Source: Streptomyces lydicus (GTDB lineage: Bacteria > Actinomycetota > Actinomycetes > Streptomycetales > Streptomycetaceae). Taken from it: DNA of 64,000 bases. The stretch spans positions 8,246,001 through 8,310,000 of the forward strand of contig NZ_RDTE01000003.1 in the NCBI RefSeq assembly GCF_004125265.1. The letters are read 5' to 3'. The first letter of the stretch is position 1. Every line of letters starts with the position of its first letter. The notes beneath the pieces were generated by a model. That model saw only the letters and a program-made list of their open reading frames with translations. It did no database searches and was not told the origin of the DNA. A program made the translations under genes and the position numbers. Shown in pieces: positions 24,364-32,651 of this stretch.

Positions 24364-26808
24364 ATGACCCCGATGACGACGGACCAGCTCCCCGGAAGGA
24401 TGGCGGGCACCGCTGCCGTGCCCCCGGTGCCCGACGCGGCCACGGGCGGCCGGCGCAGAACCCGCGGTGGCATCGTCCCGGTCCTCGCCTTCTCCGGCAT
24501 CGTCGTCGCCGTCATGCAGACGCTGCTGGTGCCGGTCATCAAGGACCTGCCGGTGTTGCTCGACACGGCGCCCAGCAACGCCACCTGGGTGATGACGGCC
24601 ACCCTCCTCGCGGGCGCCGTCTCGACGCCCATCATGGGGCGCCTCGGTGACCTCTACGGCAAGCGGCGGATGCTGCTGACCAGCCTTGCCGTCATGGTCG
24701 TCGGCTCGCTGGTCTGCGGATTCACCAGCGACCTGCTCACCATGATCGTGGGACGGGCGCTGCAGGGCTTCGCGATGGGTGCCATTCCGCTCGGCATCGG
24801 CATCATGCGCGACGAGCTGCCGCGCGAACGGCTCGGCTCGGCCATGGGCCTGATGAGCTCGTCGATCGGTGTGGGCGGCGGGCTCGCGCTGCCGGTCGCG
24901 GCCCTGGTCGCCCAACACGCCGACTGGCACGCCCTGTTCTTCGGCGCCGCCGGTCTCGGTGTGCTGTCGATGCTGCTCACCTTCCTGACGGTCCCGGAGA
25001 GCGCGGTGCGTGCCCGGGGACGCTTCGACGTGGCGGGCGCCCTCGGGCTGTCGGCCGGCCTGGTCGCCCTGCTGCTGCCCGTCACCAAGGGCAGCGACTG
25101 GGGCTGGGGCTCGCCGACCACTCTCGGCCTGTTCGGTATCGCGGCCCTGATCCTGGTGCTGTGGGGCGTGATGGAGCTGCGCATCGCCGACCCTCTGGTC
25201 GATCTGCGGACCACCGCCCGCCGCGAGGTCCTGCTGACCAACCTCGCCTCGATCACCGTCGGAGTGGCCTTCTATGCGGTCTCCCTGGTGCTCCCGCAGT
25301 TGCTGCAGCTGCCCGAGTCGACCGGCTACGGTCTCGGCCAGTCGATGGTGGTGGCCGGCCTGTGCATGGCGCCGCTCGGCCTGACGATGATGCTCGTCGC
25401 CCCGCTGTACGCGCGGATCGCCGCCCGGCGCGGCCCCAAGGTCTCGCTGCTGATCGGCATGCTGGTCATCGCGATCGGCTACGGCGCGGGCCTCGGCCTG
25501 ATGACGGCCCCCTGGCAGACCGTCATCATCGCGGTGGTGCTCGGCGCCGGTATCGGCCTGGCGTACTCCTCGCTGCCCGCGCTGATCATCGGTGCCGTCG
25601 ACCCTTCCGAGACCGGCGCGGCCAACGGTCTGAACACCCTGATGCGCTCGATCGGCACCTCGGTGTCCAGCGCCGTGATCGGCATGGTGCTGGCCCATAT
25701 GTCCCAGCGGATGGGACCGGCCACGGTGCCGACGATGACCGGGTTCCGGGTCTCCTTCCTGATCGCCACGGCCGCCGTCATCGTCGGTGCCGTCCTGGCC
25801 GCCTTCCTGCCCTCGGCGCGCCAGGCGTCCGGGCCGACCCTGGTCGCGCAGAGCACGGACGGCGGTGACGGTGGTGACGGAGGCGTCATCAGTGACGACG
25901 GCGCCATCAGTGAGGATGGTGCCGGGGGCGTGGCCGGTGCCGGCGCCGAGGTCGCCGCTGCGACCGTGCCGGACGCGCCGACCGAGCCAACCGCGACCCT
26001 GACGACCGCGGCAGTGCCGACCGCGACCCGTTACGGCTTCGCCGGCCGGGTCCTGGACACCTCCGGTGGTCCGATACCGGGCGCGAGCATCACCCTGATC
26101 GACCGCCAGGGGCGGCAGGCCGGCGTCACCGCGGCAGACGTCGATGGGCGCTATGCGCTCGCGGCCCCCGCGGCGGGCACTTACGTCCTCACGGGCGCCG
26201 CGCCCGGCCACACCCCGTATGCCGCCTCGGCCATGTACCGGGGCGAGGACGTTTCCGCCCGCGTCGATCTGATACTCGCGGGCACCGGCCGGCTGGGCGG
26301 TGTGCTGCTCGGGGGCCCCGGCCCTGAGGGCGCCCCGCTGGCCGGCGGAGGCATCGTCCTCACCGACGCCGGTGGCGACGTGGTGGCCCGTACGGCCTCC
26401 GCCGCCGACGGGAGCTGGGACCTCGCCCCCGTCCCGCCCGGCCCGTACACCCTGGTGCTGAGCGCCCCCGGCCACCAGCCGCAGGCCCGTGCCGTCGAAC
26501 TGTCCGGCGGCGAGCCGGAACGGCAGGACGCACGCCTGCGGCCGACCGCCACCGTCCGTGGAACGGTACGGGGGCCGAACGGCCGGCCGCTCGCCGACGC
26601 CGCCGTGACCCTTGTCGAGGACGGCGCCGTCGCGGGGCACACCGTGACCGGGCCGGACGGCGTGTTCGCCTTCTCCGACCTGAACGGCGCTCACTACACC
26701 CTCACGGCAGCCGGTTTCCCGCCGCATGCCGCCCCGATATCCCTCGCCGGCGGCGCCCACGAGATCCTCGACCTGGACCTCGCCCAGCCGTCGGCGGCCA
26801 CTCGCTGA
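24364..26808 (+). CDS. DHA2-type MFS exporter with C-terminal carboxypeptidase-regulatory-like domains
   Basis: An 814-residue protein. Residues 1-35 are a Pro/Ala-rich tail; about 36-485 are a 14-helix drug:H+ antiporter of the EmrB/QacA type, with GRLGDLYGKRRM and GRALQGFAMGAIPLG as its signature loops. An acidic Gly/Asp linker (about 490-550) leads to three consecutive beta-sandwich units of the carboxypeptidase-regulatory/CnaB kind starting near 556 (YGFAGRVLDTSGGPIPGA), 640 and 725 (VRGTVRGPNGRPLADA). The family usually ends after the helices, so the extension nearly doubles it. GGAGG precedes the ATG. Next to the receptor gene, it may export a product under butyrolactone control. Confidence 0.92.
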   Translation: MTPMTTDQLPGRMAGTAAVPPVPDAATGGRRRTRGGIVPVLAFSGIVVAVMQTLLVPVIKDLPVLLDTAPSNATWVMTATLLAGAVSTPIMGRLGDLYGKRRMLLTSLAVMVVGSLVCGFTSDLLTMIVGRALQGFAMGAIPLGIGIMRDELPRERLGSAMGLMSSSIGVGGGLALPVAALVAQHADWHALFFGAAGLGVLSMLLTFLTVPESAVRARGRFDVAGALGLSAGLVALLLPVTKGSDWGWGSPTTLGLFGIAALILVLWGVMELRIADPLVDLRTTARREVLLTNLASITVGVAFYAVSLVLPQLLQLPESTGYGLGQSMVVAGLCMAPLGLTMMLVAPLYARIAARRGPKVSLLIGMLVIAIGYGAGLGLMTAPWQTVIIAVVLGAGIGLAYSSLPALIIGAVDPSETGAANGLNTLMRSIGTSVSSAVIGMVLAHMSQRMGPATVPTMTGFRVSFLIATAAVIVGAVLAAFLPSARQASGPTLVAQSTDGGDGGDGGVISDDGAISEDGAGGVAGAGAEVAAATVPDAPTEPTATLTTAAVPTATRYGFAGRVLDTSGGPIPGASITLIDRQGRQAGVTAADVDGRYALAAPAAGTYVLTGAAPGHTPYAASAMYRGEDVSARVDLILAGTGRLGGVLLGGPGPEGAPLAGGGIVLTDAGGDVVARTASAADGSWDLAPVPPGPYTLVLSAPGHQPQARAVELSGGEPERQDARLRPTATVRGTVRGPNGRPLADAAVTLVEDGAVAGHTVTGPDGVFAFSDLNGAHYTLTAAGFPPHAAPISLAGGAHEILDLDLAQPSAATR

Positions 26809-26833
26809 CCCAGGCGTGCGGTGCACGGAGTGT

Positions 26834-26863
26834 GGGCGGCCCCGCCCGGCTTCCGGGCCGCCC
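26834..26863. terminator. hairpin between convergent genes
   Basis: GGGCGGCCC and GGGCCGCCC pair over nine bases, with an alternative inner stem GCCCGG/CCGGGC. It lies between the stop codons of the exporter and the GNAT gene and can serve both. Confidence 0.75.
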
Positions 26864-26878
26864 CGCGCTGTGCCCCGC

Positions 26879-27412
26879 TCAGGCCTGGTACTCCGTGAGA
26901 TCAATGCTGTACACCGTCAGCGCATGGCCGTACTCCGGATGCGTCGTCTCCCGCTCGAAGGCCATACCGAGCTTGCGCAGGACGTTGTCCGAGGCCTCGT
27001 GTCCGAGGCGGTTGACGGCGATGACGCGGTCCAGGCCACGGTCCTGCAGGGCGAACTCCAGCACGGCCTGGGCGGCTTCGGAAGCGTAGCCCTGGCCCCA
27101 GTACTGCCGTCCGAAGCGCCAGCTGATCGCCACGTCGTGCGCCGCCTCCGGAAGGAATCCGGGCACGGACAGTCCGACGCATCCGGCCAGTTCGCCCGAG
27201 GCGAGCAACTCGACGGCGAAGAGGCCGAAGCCCTCGTCGTCCCACTCCTCCTCCCACCCTTCGATCTCCTCGGCGGTCTGCTCCAGGCTCAGGGCGGAGC
27301 CGTCGCCGATCCAGCGCATGACCGCCGGGTCCGTGTTGATATCCGCCATGGGGGCGAGGTCGTCGTCGGTCCAGCGGCGGAGGATGAGGCGGGGGGTACG
27401 GATCTCGGTCAT
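26879..27412 (-). CDS. GNAT-family N-acetyltransferase (RimJ/RimL-like)
   Basis: A 177-residue acetyl-CoA-dependent acetyltransferase. It opens TEIRTPRLILRRWTDDDL, the hallmark of the RimJ/RimL-type (Acetyltransf_3) subgroup. The acetyl-CoA loop is seen as RQYWGQGYASEAAQAV, and NVLRKLGM follows near the end. Start at 27412 or the in-frame ATG at 27421 (MGGM) are both possible; the sequence between is short. The acceptor is unknown. Codirectional with the GntR gene upstream, 73 bp apart. Confidence 0.88.
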   Translation of the reverse strand: MTEIRTPRLILRRWTDDDLAPMADINTDPAVMRWIGDGSALSLEQTAEEIEGWEEEWDDEGFGLFAVELLASGELAGCVGLSVPGFLPEAAHDVAISWRFGRQYWGQGYASEAAQAVLEFALQDRGLDRVIAVNRLGHEASDNVLRKLGMAFERETTHPEYGHALTVYSIDLTEYQA

Positions 27413-27485
27413 GCCGCCCATCCTGTCCAATGCCGGGGGCTCGGCGGTAATCGGCAGGTGCCGTTCGCGGGCCGTGCCGCGCAGG

Positions 27486-28178
27486 TCACCGACCCGGAAG
27501 CTGCGCCAGCGTTCCGTCGAACTCGGTCTGCAGGATGCGGCTCGCCGCCTCGCCGTCCCCGTCGGCGACCGCCTCGACCAGCGCCGCATGGCGGGCGTCA
27601 CCGTGCTGTGGGTCTTCGTCGCGCAGCCCCAGGAGCTCCACGAGATCGATCAGCCCCTGGCGCAGCGCCGGTACGAACTCCGCGAAGAGATCGCTGAGTA
27701 CGGGGTTGTGCGCGGCCGCGACCACCGCTGCGTGCAGTGCGATGTCCGCGTCCACGAAGGCCGCGTGGTCGGTTTGGGCCGCGGCCGTACGCCGCCGGTC
27801 GAGGGCGGACCGCAGCGTCGCGATGTCGGTGTCCGTGCGCCGGGTGGAGGCCAGCCGGGCGGCCTGCACCTCGACCATGGCGCGGACCTCGTAGACATCG
27901 GCGACGGCCGCGCGGCGCAGACGGGCGGGCCAGTCCTCGGTGGGCTCGGTAGCGATCACGAAGACGCCGGCGCCCTGCCGCGGCTGCACCAACCCGGCAC
28001 CGGCCAGGGCCCGTACGGCTTCGCGCACCGTGGAGCGGCCGACGCCGAGGGTTTTGGCCAGAGTCGTTTCGCCGGGGAGTTTGGTGCCGACCGGCCAGTG
28101 ACCGCCGGTGATCTGGTCGCGCAGCCGCTGGGCGGCCTGCTCGACCAGTGGACTGGGGCGGAGCGCTTCGAGCGACAT
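27486..28178 (-). CDS. GntR/FadR-family (FCD) transcriptional regulator
   Basis: A 230-residue regulator. Residues 8-75 are a GntR winged helix (LRDQITGGHWPVGTKLPGE, LGVGRSTVREAVRALAGAGL); residues 85-220 form an all-helical FCD ligand domain with the metal-site residues in DADIALHAAVV. FCD ligands are usually small organic acids. The ATG at 28178 follows GAGAGG; an ATG at 28217 lies almost on the -10 element. It is divergent from the leucine-biosynthesis pseudogene, and a palindrome between them overlaps both promoters, so it probably controls itself and that gene. Confidence 0.9.
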   Translation of the reverse strand: MSLEALRPSPLVEQAAQRLRDQITGGHWPVGTKLPGETTLAKTLGVGRSTVREAVRALAGAGLVQPRQGAGVFVIATEPTEDWPARLRRAAVADVYEVRAMVEVQAARLASTRRTDTDIATLRSALDRRRTAAAQTDHAAFVDADIALHAAVVAAAHNPVLSDLFAEFVPALRQGLIDLVELLGLRDEDPQHGDARHAALVEAVADGDGEAASRILQTEFDGTLAQLPGR

Positions 28179-28190
28179 CCCGTCATGCCT

Positions 28191-28227
28191 CTCAGGTTGT
28201 CTGAGGAGTTGAGTCATGGTTAGTGTA
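28191..28227. promoter_or_regulatory. overlapping divergent promoters with CTCAG-N5-CTGAG operator
   Basis: CTCAG-GTTGT-CTGAG (28191-28205) is a perfect palindrome. On the plus strand TTGTCT (28197-28202) and TAGTGT (28221-28226), 18 bp apart, fit a promoter whose start would be the ATG of the leader peptide. On the minus strand TACACT (28227-28222) is the matching -10 for the GntR gene. The palindrome covers the plus-strand -35. Confidence 0.6.
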
Positions 28228-28233
28228 CCCGCC

Positions 28234-28278
28234 ATGAAGCTGCGTGGTCTCCTTCTCGGCCGCCGCGGCGGGGCCTGA
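28234..28278 (+). CDS. leucine leader peptide of leuA2
   Basis: A 14-codon frame, MKLRGLLLGRRGGA, with three consecutive leucine codons (CTC CTT CTC) plus one more. It lies 65 bp before the leuA-like gene, and a -10 element ends seven bases before its ATG, so the transcript is probably leaderless. It is followed by mutually exclusive hairpins. This matches the leader-peptide attenuation known for leuA in Streptomyces, where slow translation of Leu codons changes the RNA fold. Confidence 0.75.
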   Translation: MKLRGLLLGRRGGA

Positions 28279-28282
28279 CGCG

Positions 28283-28317
28283 ACCGGCACCCCGCCGCGG
28301 GGTGCGGTGCTGCCGGT
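28283..28317 (+). promoter_or_regulatory. attenuator-type hairpins after the leader peptide
   Basis: GCACCCC-GCCGC-GGGGTGC (28287-28305) is a compact hairpin, while ACCGGCA (28283-28289) can pair with TGCCGGT (28311-28317) in an enclosing alternative. No T tract follows, so control may act through Rho or on translation of leuA2. Confidence 0.55.
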
Positions 28318-28343
28318 CTCCCGCCGGCCTGTGAAGGACAGAC

Positions 28344-30202
28344 ATGCCCCGTAGCCACCCCGCCAAGTTCCCCTCCGCCTCCGTCGCCACGCACGGCGCG
28401 ACGCTCCCCTTCCCCACGCTCCGTATGCCCGCCGGACCGGTACCCGCCGACGCGCCGGCGTGGAATCCGCAGCGCGGCAGTGCGATGCCGGCCCACCGCT
28501 ACCGGCCCGCCCACGACCGCGTCGAGGTACCGCTGACCGAACGTGCCTGGCCCGCCGCCCGGATCGAGCGGGCCCCGCTGTGGGTGCCGGTCGACCTGCG
28601 CGACGGCAACCAGGCACTGGCCGAGCCGATGGACACGGCCCGTAAGCGCCGGATGTTCGATCTGCTCGTCGCGATGGGCTTCAAGGAGATCGAGGTCGCC
28701 TACCCCTCCGCGAGCCGCACCGACTTCGACTTCGTCCGGCACCTCGCCGAGAGCGGCGCCGTGCCGGACGAGGTGACGGTCGTGGTCTTCACTCCGGCCC
28801 GCCGCGATCTGATCGACCGGACCTTCGAGGCCATCGAGGGGCTGCCGCGCACCGTCGTGCACCTCTACACGCCGACCGCACCCACCTGGCGCGAGGTGGT
28901 CCTCGGCCGGAGCCGGGAAGAGGTGCACCATCTGGTACGTACTGCGCGACGCAGATGGCCCGGCTGGCCGCCGCCCGGCCCGGGGCCGACATCCGGTTCC
29001 AGTTCTCGGCGGAGGTTTTCAACCTCACCGAGCCCGACCTCGTCCTGGAGATCTGCAACGGTCTGACAGAGCTCTGGGATGCCGCACCGGACCGCCCGGT
29101 GACCCACAATCTGCCGGCCACCGTCGAGGTCGCCACGCCCAATGTGTACGCCGACCAGATCGAGTACATGCACCGCCATCTGGCGCGGCGGGACGGCGTC
29201 GTCCTCTCCGTGCACCCGCACAACGACCGCGGCACGGGGGTGGCCTGTGCGGAACTCGCCGTGCCGGCCGGGGCGCAGCGGGTGGAGGGATGCCTGTTCG
29301 GCAACGGGGAGCGCACCGGCAATGTCGACCTGGTCACTCTCGCCCTCAATCTGCACACCCAGGGTGTCGACCCGATGCTCGACTTCTCCGACATCGGCAC
29401 CGTCCGCCGCACGGTGGAGGACTGCATCCGGCTGCCCGTCCACCCCCGCCATCCCTACGCCGGTGAGCTCGTCCACACGGCCTTCTCCGGTACCCATCAG
29501 GACGCCATCAGCAAGGGCCTGGCCCACCACGCCCGACGCGCCGCCGGGCTGGGCGTCCCGGAGTGCGAGGCGCCGTGGGCGGTGCCGTACCTGCCGGCCG
29601 ATCCGGCCGATCTCGGCTGCACCTATGAGGCGGTCATCCGGGTCAACAGCCAGTCGGGCAAGGGCGGGATCGCGCACCTCCTCCAGGTGCACCACGGCCT
29701 GGACCTCCCGCAGGACCTGCGCCCTGACTTCTCCCGCACGGTGCAGCGCGCCACGGATGACAGCGGGCAGGAGGTCACGCCGAAGGATCTGTGGGAGCTG
29801 TTCCGCAGCACCTATCTGGCGCCGGGGGAGGACGGTCCGCTGTCGCTCGGCCCGTGGACCGCCACCGAACCCGCTCCGGGCCGGCACCGTGTCCGGTGCG
29901 AGCTGAGCGGGGCGACGGCCGAGGGCGAGGAAGGCCCGGGGTGCTATGAGGGCTCCGGTAACGGCCCGCTCGCCGCATTCGCCGACGCACTGGCCGCGGC
30001 GGGGCACCCCGTCGACATCCTGGCTTACGCCGAGCACGGTCTCGCCTCCGGTCCGGACAGCGCCGCCGTCGCCTATGTCCAGTGCCGTATCGGTGACGCC
30101 ACGTGCTGGGGAGCGGGGCAGGACACGTCCGTCCTGACGGCCTCGGTGCGGGCGGTACTGTCGGCCGTCAACCGGGCGAGCGGGGACCGGGGCACCCCCT
30201 AG
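28344..30202 (+). pseudogene. leuA: 2-isopropylmalate synthase, frameshifted (leuA2)
   Basis: Two overlapping frames together encode a full actinobacterial LeuA (about 619 codons), which condenses 2-oxoisovalerate and acetyl-CoA in leucine synthesis. The first frame (28344 to about 28943) has VDLRDGNQAL and EIEVAYPSASRTDFDF; the second (about 28946 to 30202) resumes at QMARLAAARPG and holds SVHPHNDRGTG, GNGERTGNVDLVTL, HPRHPYAGELV, NSQSGKGG and the C-terminal regulatory domain. Restoring one G near 28944 (ACTG to ACTGG) joins them as RTGATQMARL. So either a real one-base deletion inactivates this paralogue or the sequence has an error. It has its own leader peptide and a GAAGGAC ribosome site before ATG 28344. 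Confidence 0.9.
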
Positions 30203-30509
30203 CGAACCGGGGCCGCTGAGCTTGCCGTGGCCCAGGGGACCGGTGATCTGGATCGATGGAACGGCCGAACCTGGCGGTGGCGTATCCGCAACTCGGGAAT
30301 TCTCTGCGATTCTGGGCGACACGATCCGGATACCGGCTGGTCACGCCGATTTCCGGAGTGACCGGCGTGCCGAGTGCCCTGGTTCGTTAGTGGTGTGTTA
30401 GTGCCTCGTTAGCGGACCGGCAGTGCCCGAGGCCACGCTGGCAGGAGCATGGGACGGACCGTACGCACCTACGACGAGAGCTCGCACCTACCAGACGAGG
30501 GGGACACTT
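30203..30509. other. intergenic stretch with helical-phase GTTAG repeats
   Basis: No gene. GTTAG occurs at 30386, 30397 and 30408, exactly 11 bp apart, as part of GTTAGTG/GTTAGTG/GTTAGCG. Upstream, GGTCAC (30339-30344) and GTGACC (30358-30363) form an inverted repeat. These are the likely regulatory elements of the lipoprotein gene at 30510; no -10/-35 pair is convincing. Confidence 0.5.
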
Positions 30510-31235
30510 ATGTCGCTCACCTTCAAGACACTCGGCCGCGGCCGGCGTGTCGCCGCGGGATCGCTGATCGCCGTCGCGGCGCTGGGGCTCACCGCCTGCC
30601 AGAGCGGGCCCGACGCCACCTCGCGCCCCTCGTCCAACGCCGCACCCGTCACGTCCCACGACCAGCAGAGCGGTGACGGCTCGCAGTCGGCCGGGGCGGG
30701 GCCGAAGTCCTCCGCGACCGGTCAGCGGCCCTCGGCCTCCTCGGAGAAGTCGACGCCCCCCGGCAGCAAGCCGAAGGGCACGTCACCGAGCGCCGCACAG
30801 TCCCAGGCCTCCGCCATGGCGGCGTCGGACCGTTGCACCGCCGACCAGATGTCGCTGCGCCTGGGGGCCTCCGACGCCGGTGCGGGCAACATCCGCTACC
30901 CCCTCGTCTTCACGAACAAGGGCAAGAAGGCCTGTTCCCTGCGCGGCTTCCCCGGGGTCTCGCTGATCAAGCGGGACGGTTCGGCCGTCGGCAAGCCCGC
31001 CACCCGCGGGGGCGGCTCCGGTGGCGCCGTGCGGCTCCAGCCGGGGCAGAGCGCACACGTGCTGCTGCACACCCTCAACGAGGGCGTCTCGGACACCCCG
31101 TGCTGGGACCGTTCGCAGCTCGTGTTCGTCTACCCGCCCGGATCCAAGGAGCCGATGACCACGGGCAGTGCCGGTCTGCGGGTGTGCGGCGGACGGTTCG
31201 ATGTGACCGCGGTGGAGGCCGGAGGGCTGGGCTGA
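30510..31235 (+). CDS. DUF4232-type lipoprotein
   Basis: A 241-residue exported lipoprotein. The N terminus has Arg/Lys, a hydrophobic run and the lipobox LTAC, so Cys27 would be lipidated. About 75 residues of Ser/Thr/Pro/Gln linker follow, then a C-terminal globular domain with four cysteines (DRCTADQ, KKACSLRGFPGVSLI, DTPCWDRSQ, LRVCGGRF) that matches the DUF4232 pattern common in Streptomyces surface proteins. Function unknown. The ATG follows GAGGGGGA. It sits alone between leuA2 and the hydrogenase operon and ends at a strong hairpin. Confidence 0.85.
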   Translation: MSLTFKTLGRGRRVAAGSLIAVAALGLTACQSGPDATSRPSSNAAPVTSHDQQSGDGSQSAGAGPKSSATGQRPSASSEKSTPPGSKPKGTSPSAAQSQASAMAASDRCTADQMSLRLGASDAGAGNIRYPLVFTNKGKKACSLRGFPGVSLIKRDGSAVGKPATRGGGSGGAVRLQPGQSAHVLLHTLNEGVSDTPCWDRSQLVFVYPPGSKEPMTTGSAGLRVCGGRFDVTAVEAGGLG

Positions 31236-31252
31236 CCCGCTGTACGGCGACA

Positions 31253-31292
31253 CGGGAGCCGGGCGGCCGCGAGGGCGGTCGCCCGGCTCCCG
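31253..31292 (+). terminator. 13-bp stem terminator
   Basis: CGGGAGCCGGGCG (31253-31265) pairs perfectly with CGCCCGGCTCCCG (31280-31292) around a 14-nt loop, 18 bp after the lipoprotein stop codon. It insulates the hydrogenase operon. Confidence 0.85.
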
Positions 31293-31476
31293 GCGTTCCG
31301 TGGCGGGGGAGGGGCATCCGCGAAAGGGGCTCGGGGGCGTTCCGCCCAAGGGGGCTCGGGGTGCGTCACCGCAACGGCCCCTTGTGACCGCCCCGCGGCT
31401 CCGGATCGGTGTTACCAAGGTGGATGGAAGCCTTGAATGAGTGCTTTCGTTGCATATCTGCCGAGGAGCCATCCCC

Positions 31477-32565
31477 ATGTCTGCAGCTTCGAGCGTGGCC
31501 GCCAAGGCCGCTGCGAACGGAAAGCCGTCCGCCGAGGACGAGTCCCCGATCCACATTCTCTGGATCAACGCCGGCCTGAGTTGCGACGGCGACTCCGTGT
31601 CGCTGACCGCGGCGACCCAGCCGAGCATTGAGGAGATCGCGCTCAGTGTGCTGCCGGGGCTGCCCAAGATCGCTGTCCACTGGCCACTGATCGACTTCGA
31701 ATGCGGCCCGGTCCAGGGCGCGGACACCTTCATCGAGTGGTTCTTCAAGGGCGAGCGCGGCGAGATCGACCCGTTCGTGCTGGTCATCGAGGGATCCATC
31801 CCGAACGAATCCATCAAGCCGGAGGGCTACTGGTGCGGTTTCGGTGACGACCCCGAGACCGGTCAGCCGATCACCACCAGTGAGTGGATCGACCGGCTCG
31901 CCCCCAAGGCGCTCGCCGTGGTCGCCATCGGCACCTGTGCCACATACGGCGGTATCCATGCGATGGCGGGCAATCCGACCGGGGCCATGGGCGTGCCCGA
32001 CTACCTGGGCTGGGACTGGACCTCCAAGGCCGGGATCCCGATCGTCTGTGTGCCCGGCTGCCCGATCCAGCCGGACAACTTCTCGGAGACGCTGACCTAT
32101 CTGCTCTACCAGGCGGTGGGCTCGGCCCCGATGATCCCGCTGGACGACCAGCTGCGGCCGACCTGGCTCTTCGGGAAGACCGTGCACGAGGGCTGCGACC
32201 GGGCCGGCTACTACGAGCAGGGCCAGTTCGCGACCACCTACGACTCGCCCAAGTGCTCGGTGAAGCTCGGATGCTGGGGTCCCGTGGTCAAATGCAACGT
32301 GCCCAAGCGGGGCTGGATGGACGGCATCGGCGGCTGTCCGAACGTCGGCGGTATCTGCATCGCCTGCACCATGCCCGGCTTCCCCGACAAGTTCATGCCG
32401 TTCATGGACGAGCCGCCCGGCGGCAAGGTCTCCAGCACCGCGAGTGCCGCGTACGGCAGCGTCGTCCGCCGGCTGCGCGGCATCACGGCCAAGACCGTCG
32501 ACCACGAGCCCAAGTGGCGGCATCGCGGCGACCAACTGACCACCGGCTACCGGAAACCGTGGTGA
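31477..32565 (+). CDS. hhyS: group 1h [NiFe]-hydrogenase small subunit
   Basis: A 362-residue electron-transfer subunit carrying three Fe-S clusters. It opens ILWINAGLSCDGDSVSLTAA; where most small subunits have C-X2-C for the proximal cluster this has C-X2-D, the 3Cys-1Asp ligation described for the actinobacterial hydrogenase of Ralstonia. Further ligands lie in IGTCATYGG, VPGCPIQPDN, and the cysteine cluster SPKCSVKLGCWGP to GGCPNVGGICIACTMPG. There is no Tat signal, so the enzyme should be cytoplasmic. Group 1h enzymes oxidise H2 at atmospheric levels, typically during sporulation or starvation in Streptomyces. GAGGAG precedes the ATG. First gene of a 14-gene operon. Confidence 0.96.
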   Translation: MSAASSVAAKAAANGKPSAEDESPIHILWINAGLSCDGDSVSLTAATQPSIEEIALSVLPGLPKIAVHWPLIDFECGPVQGADTFIEWFFKGERGEIDPFVLVIEGSIPNESIKPEGYWCGFGDDPETGQPITTSEWIDRLAPKALAVVAIGTCATYGGIHAMAGNPTGAMGVPDYLGWDWTSKAGIPIVCVPGCPIQPDNFSETLTYLLYQAVGSAPMIPLDDQLRPTWLFGKTVHEGCDRAGYYEQGQFATTYDSPKCSVKLGCWGPVVKCNVPKRGWMDGIGGCPNVGGICIACTMPGFPDKFMPFMDEPPGGKVSSTASAAYGSVVRRLRGITAKTVDHEPKWRHRGDQLTTGYRKPW

Positions 32566-32651
32566 GCGCACCCCGTCCGTAGCCGTCCGGCTCCTTCCGG
32601 ACCTCCGTCCGACCTCACTTCCGCGCGCAACAGAAGGGCACGGCACTCACG

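Noticed and set aside
24301..26904. 867-codon minus-strand frame opposite the MFS gene
   Set aside because: Gln/Arg/Gly/His-rich shadow frame; the plus strand has clear helices and MFS motifs.
31433..31460. TTGAAT...TATCTG as hydrogenase promoter
   Set aside because: The implied transcription start would fall inside the ribosome binding site of hhyS.
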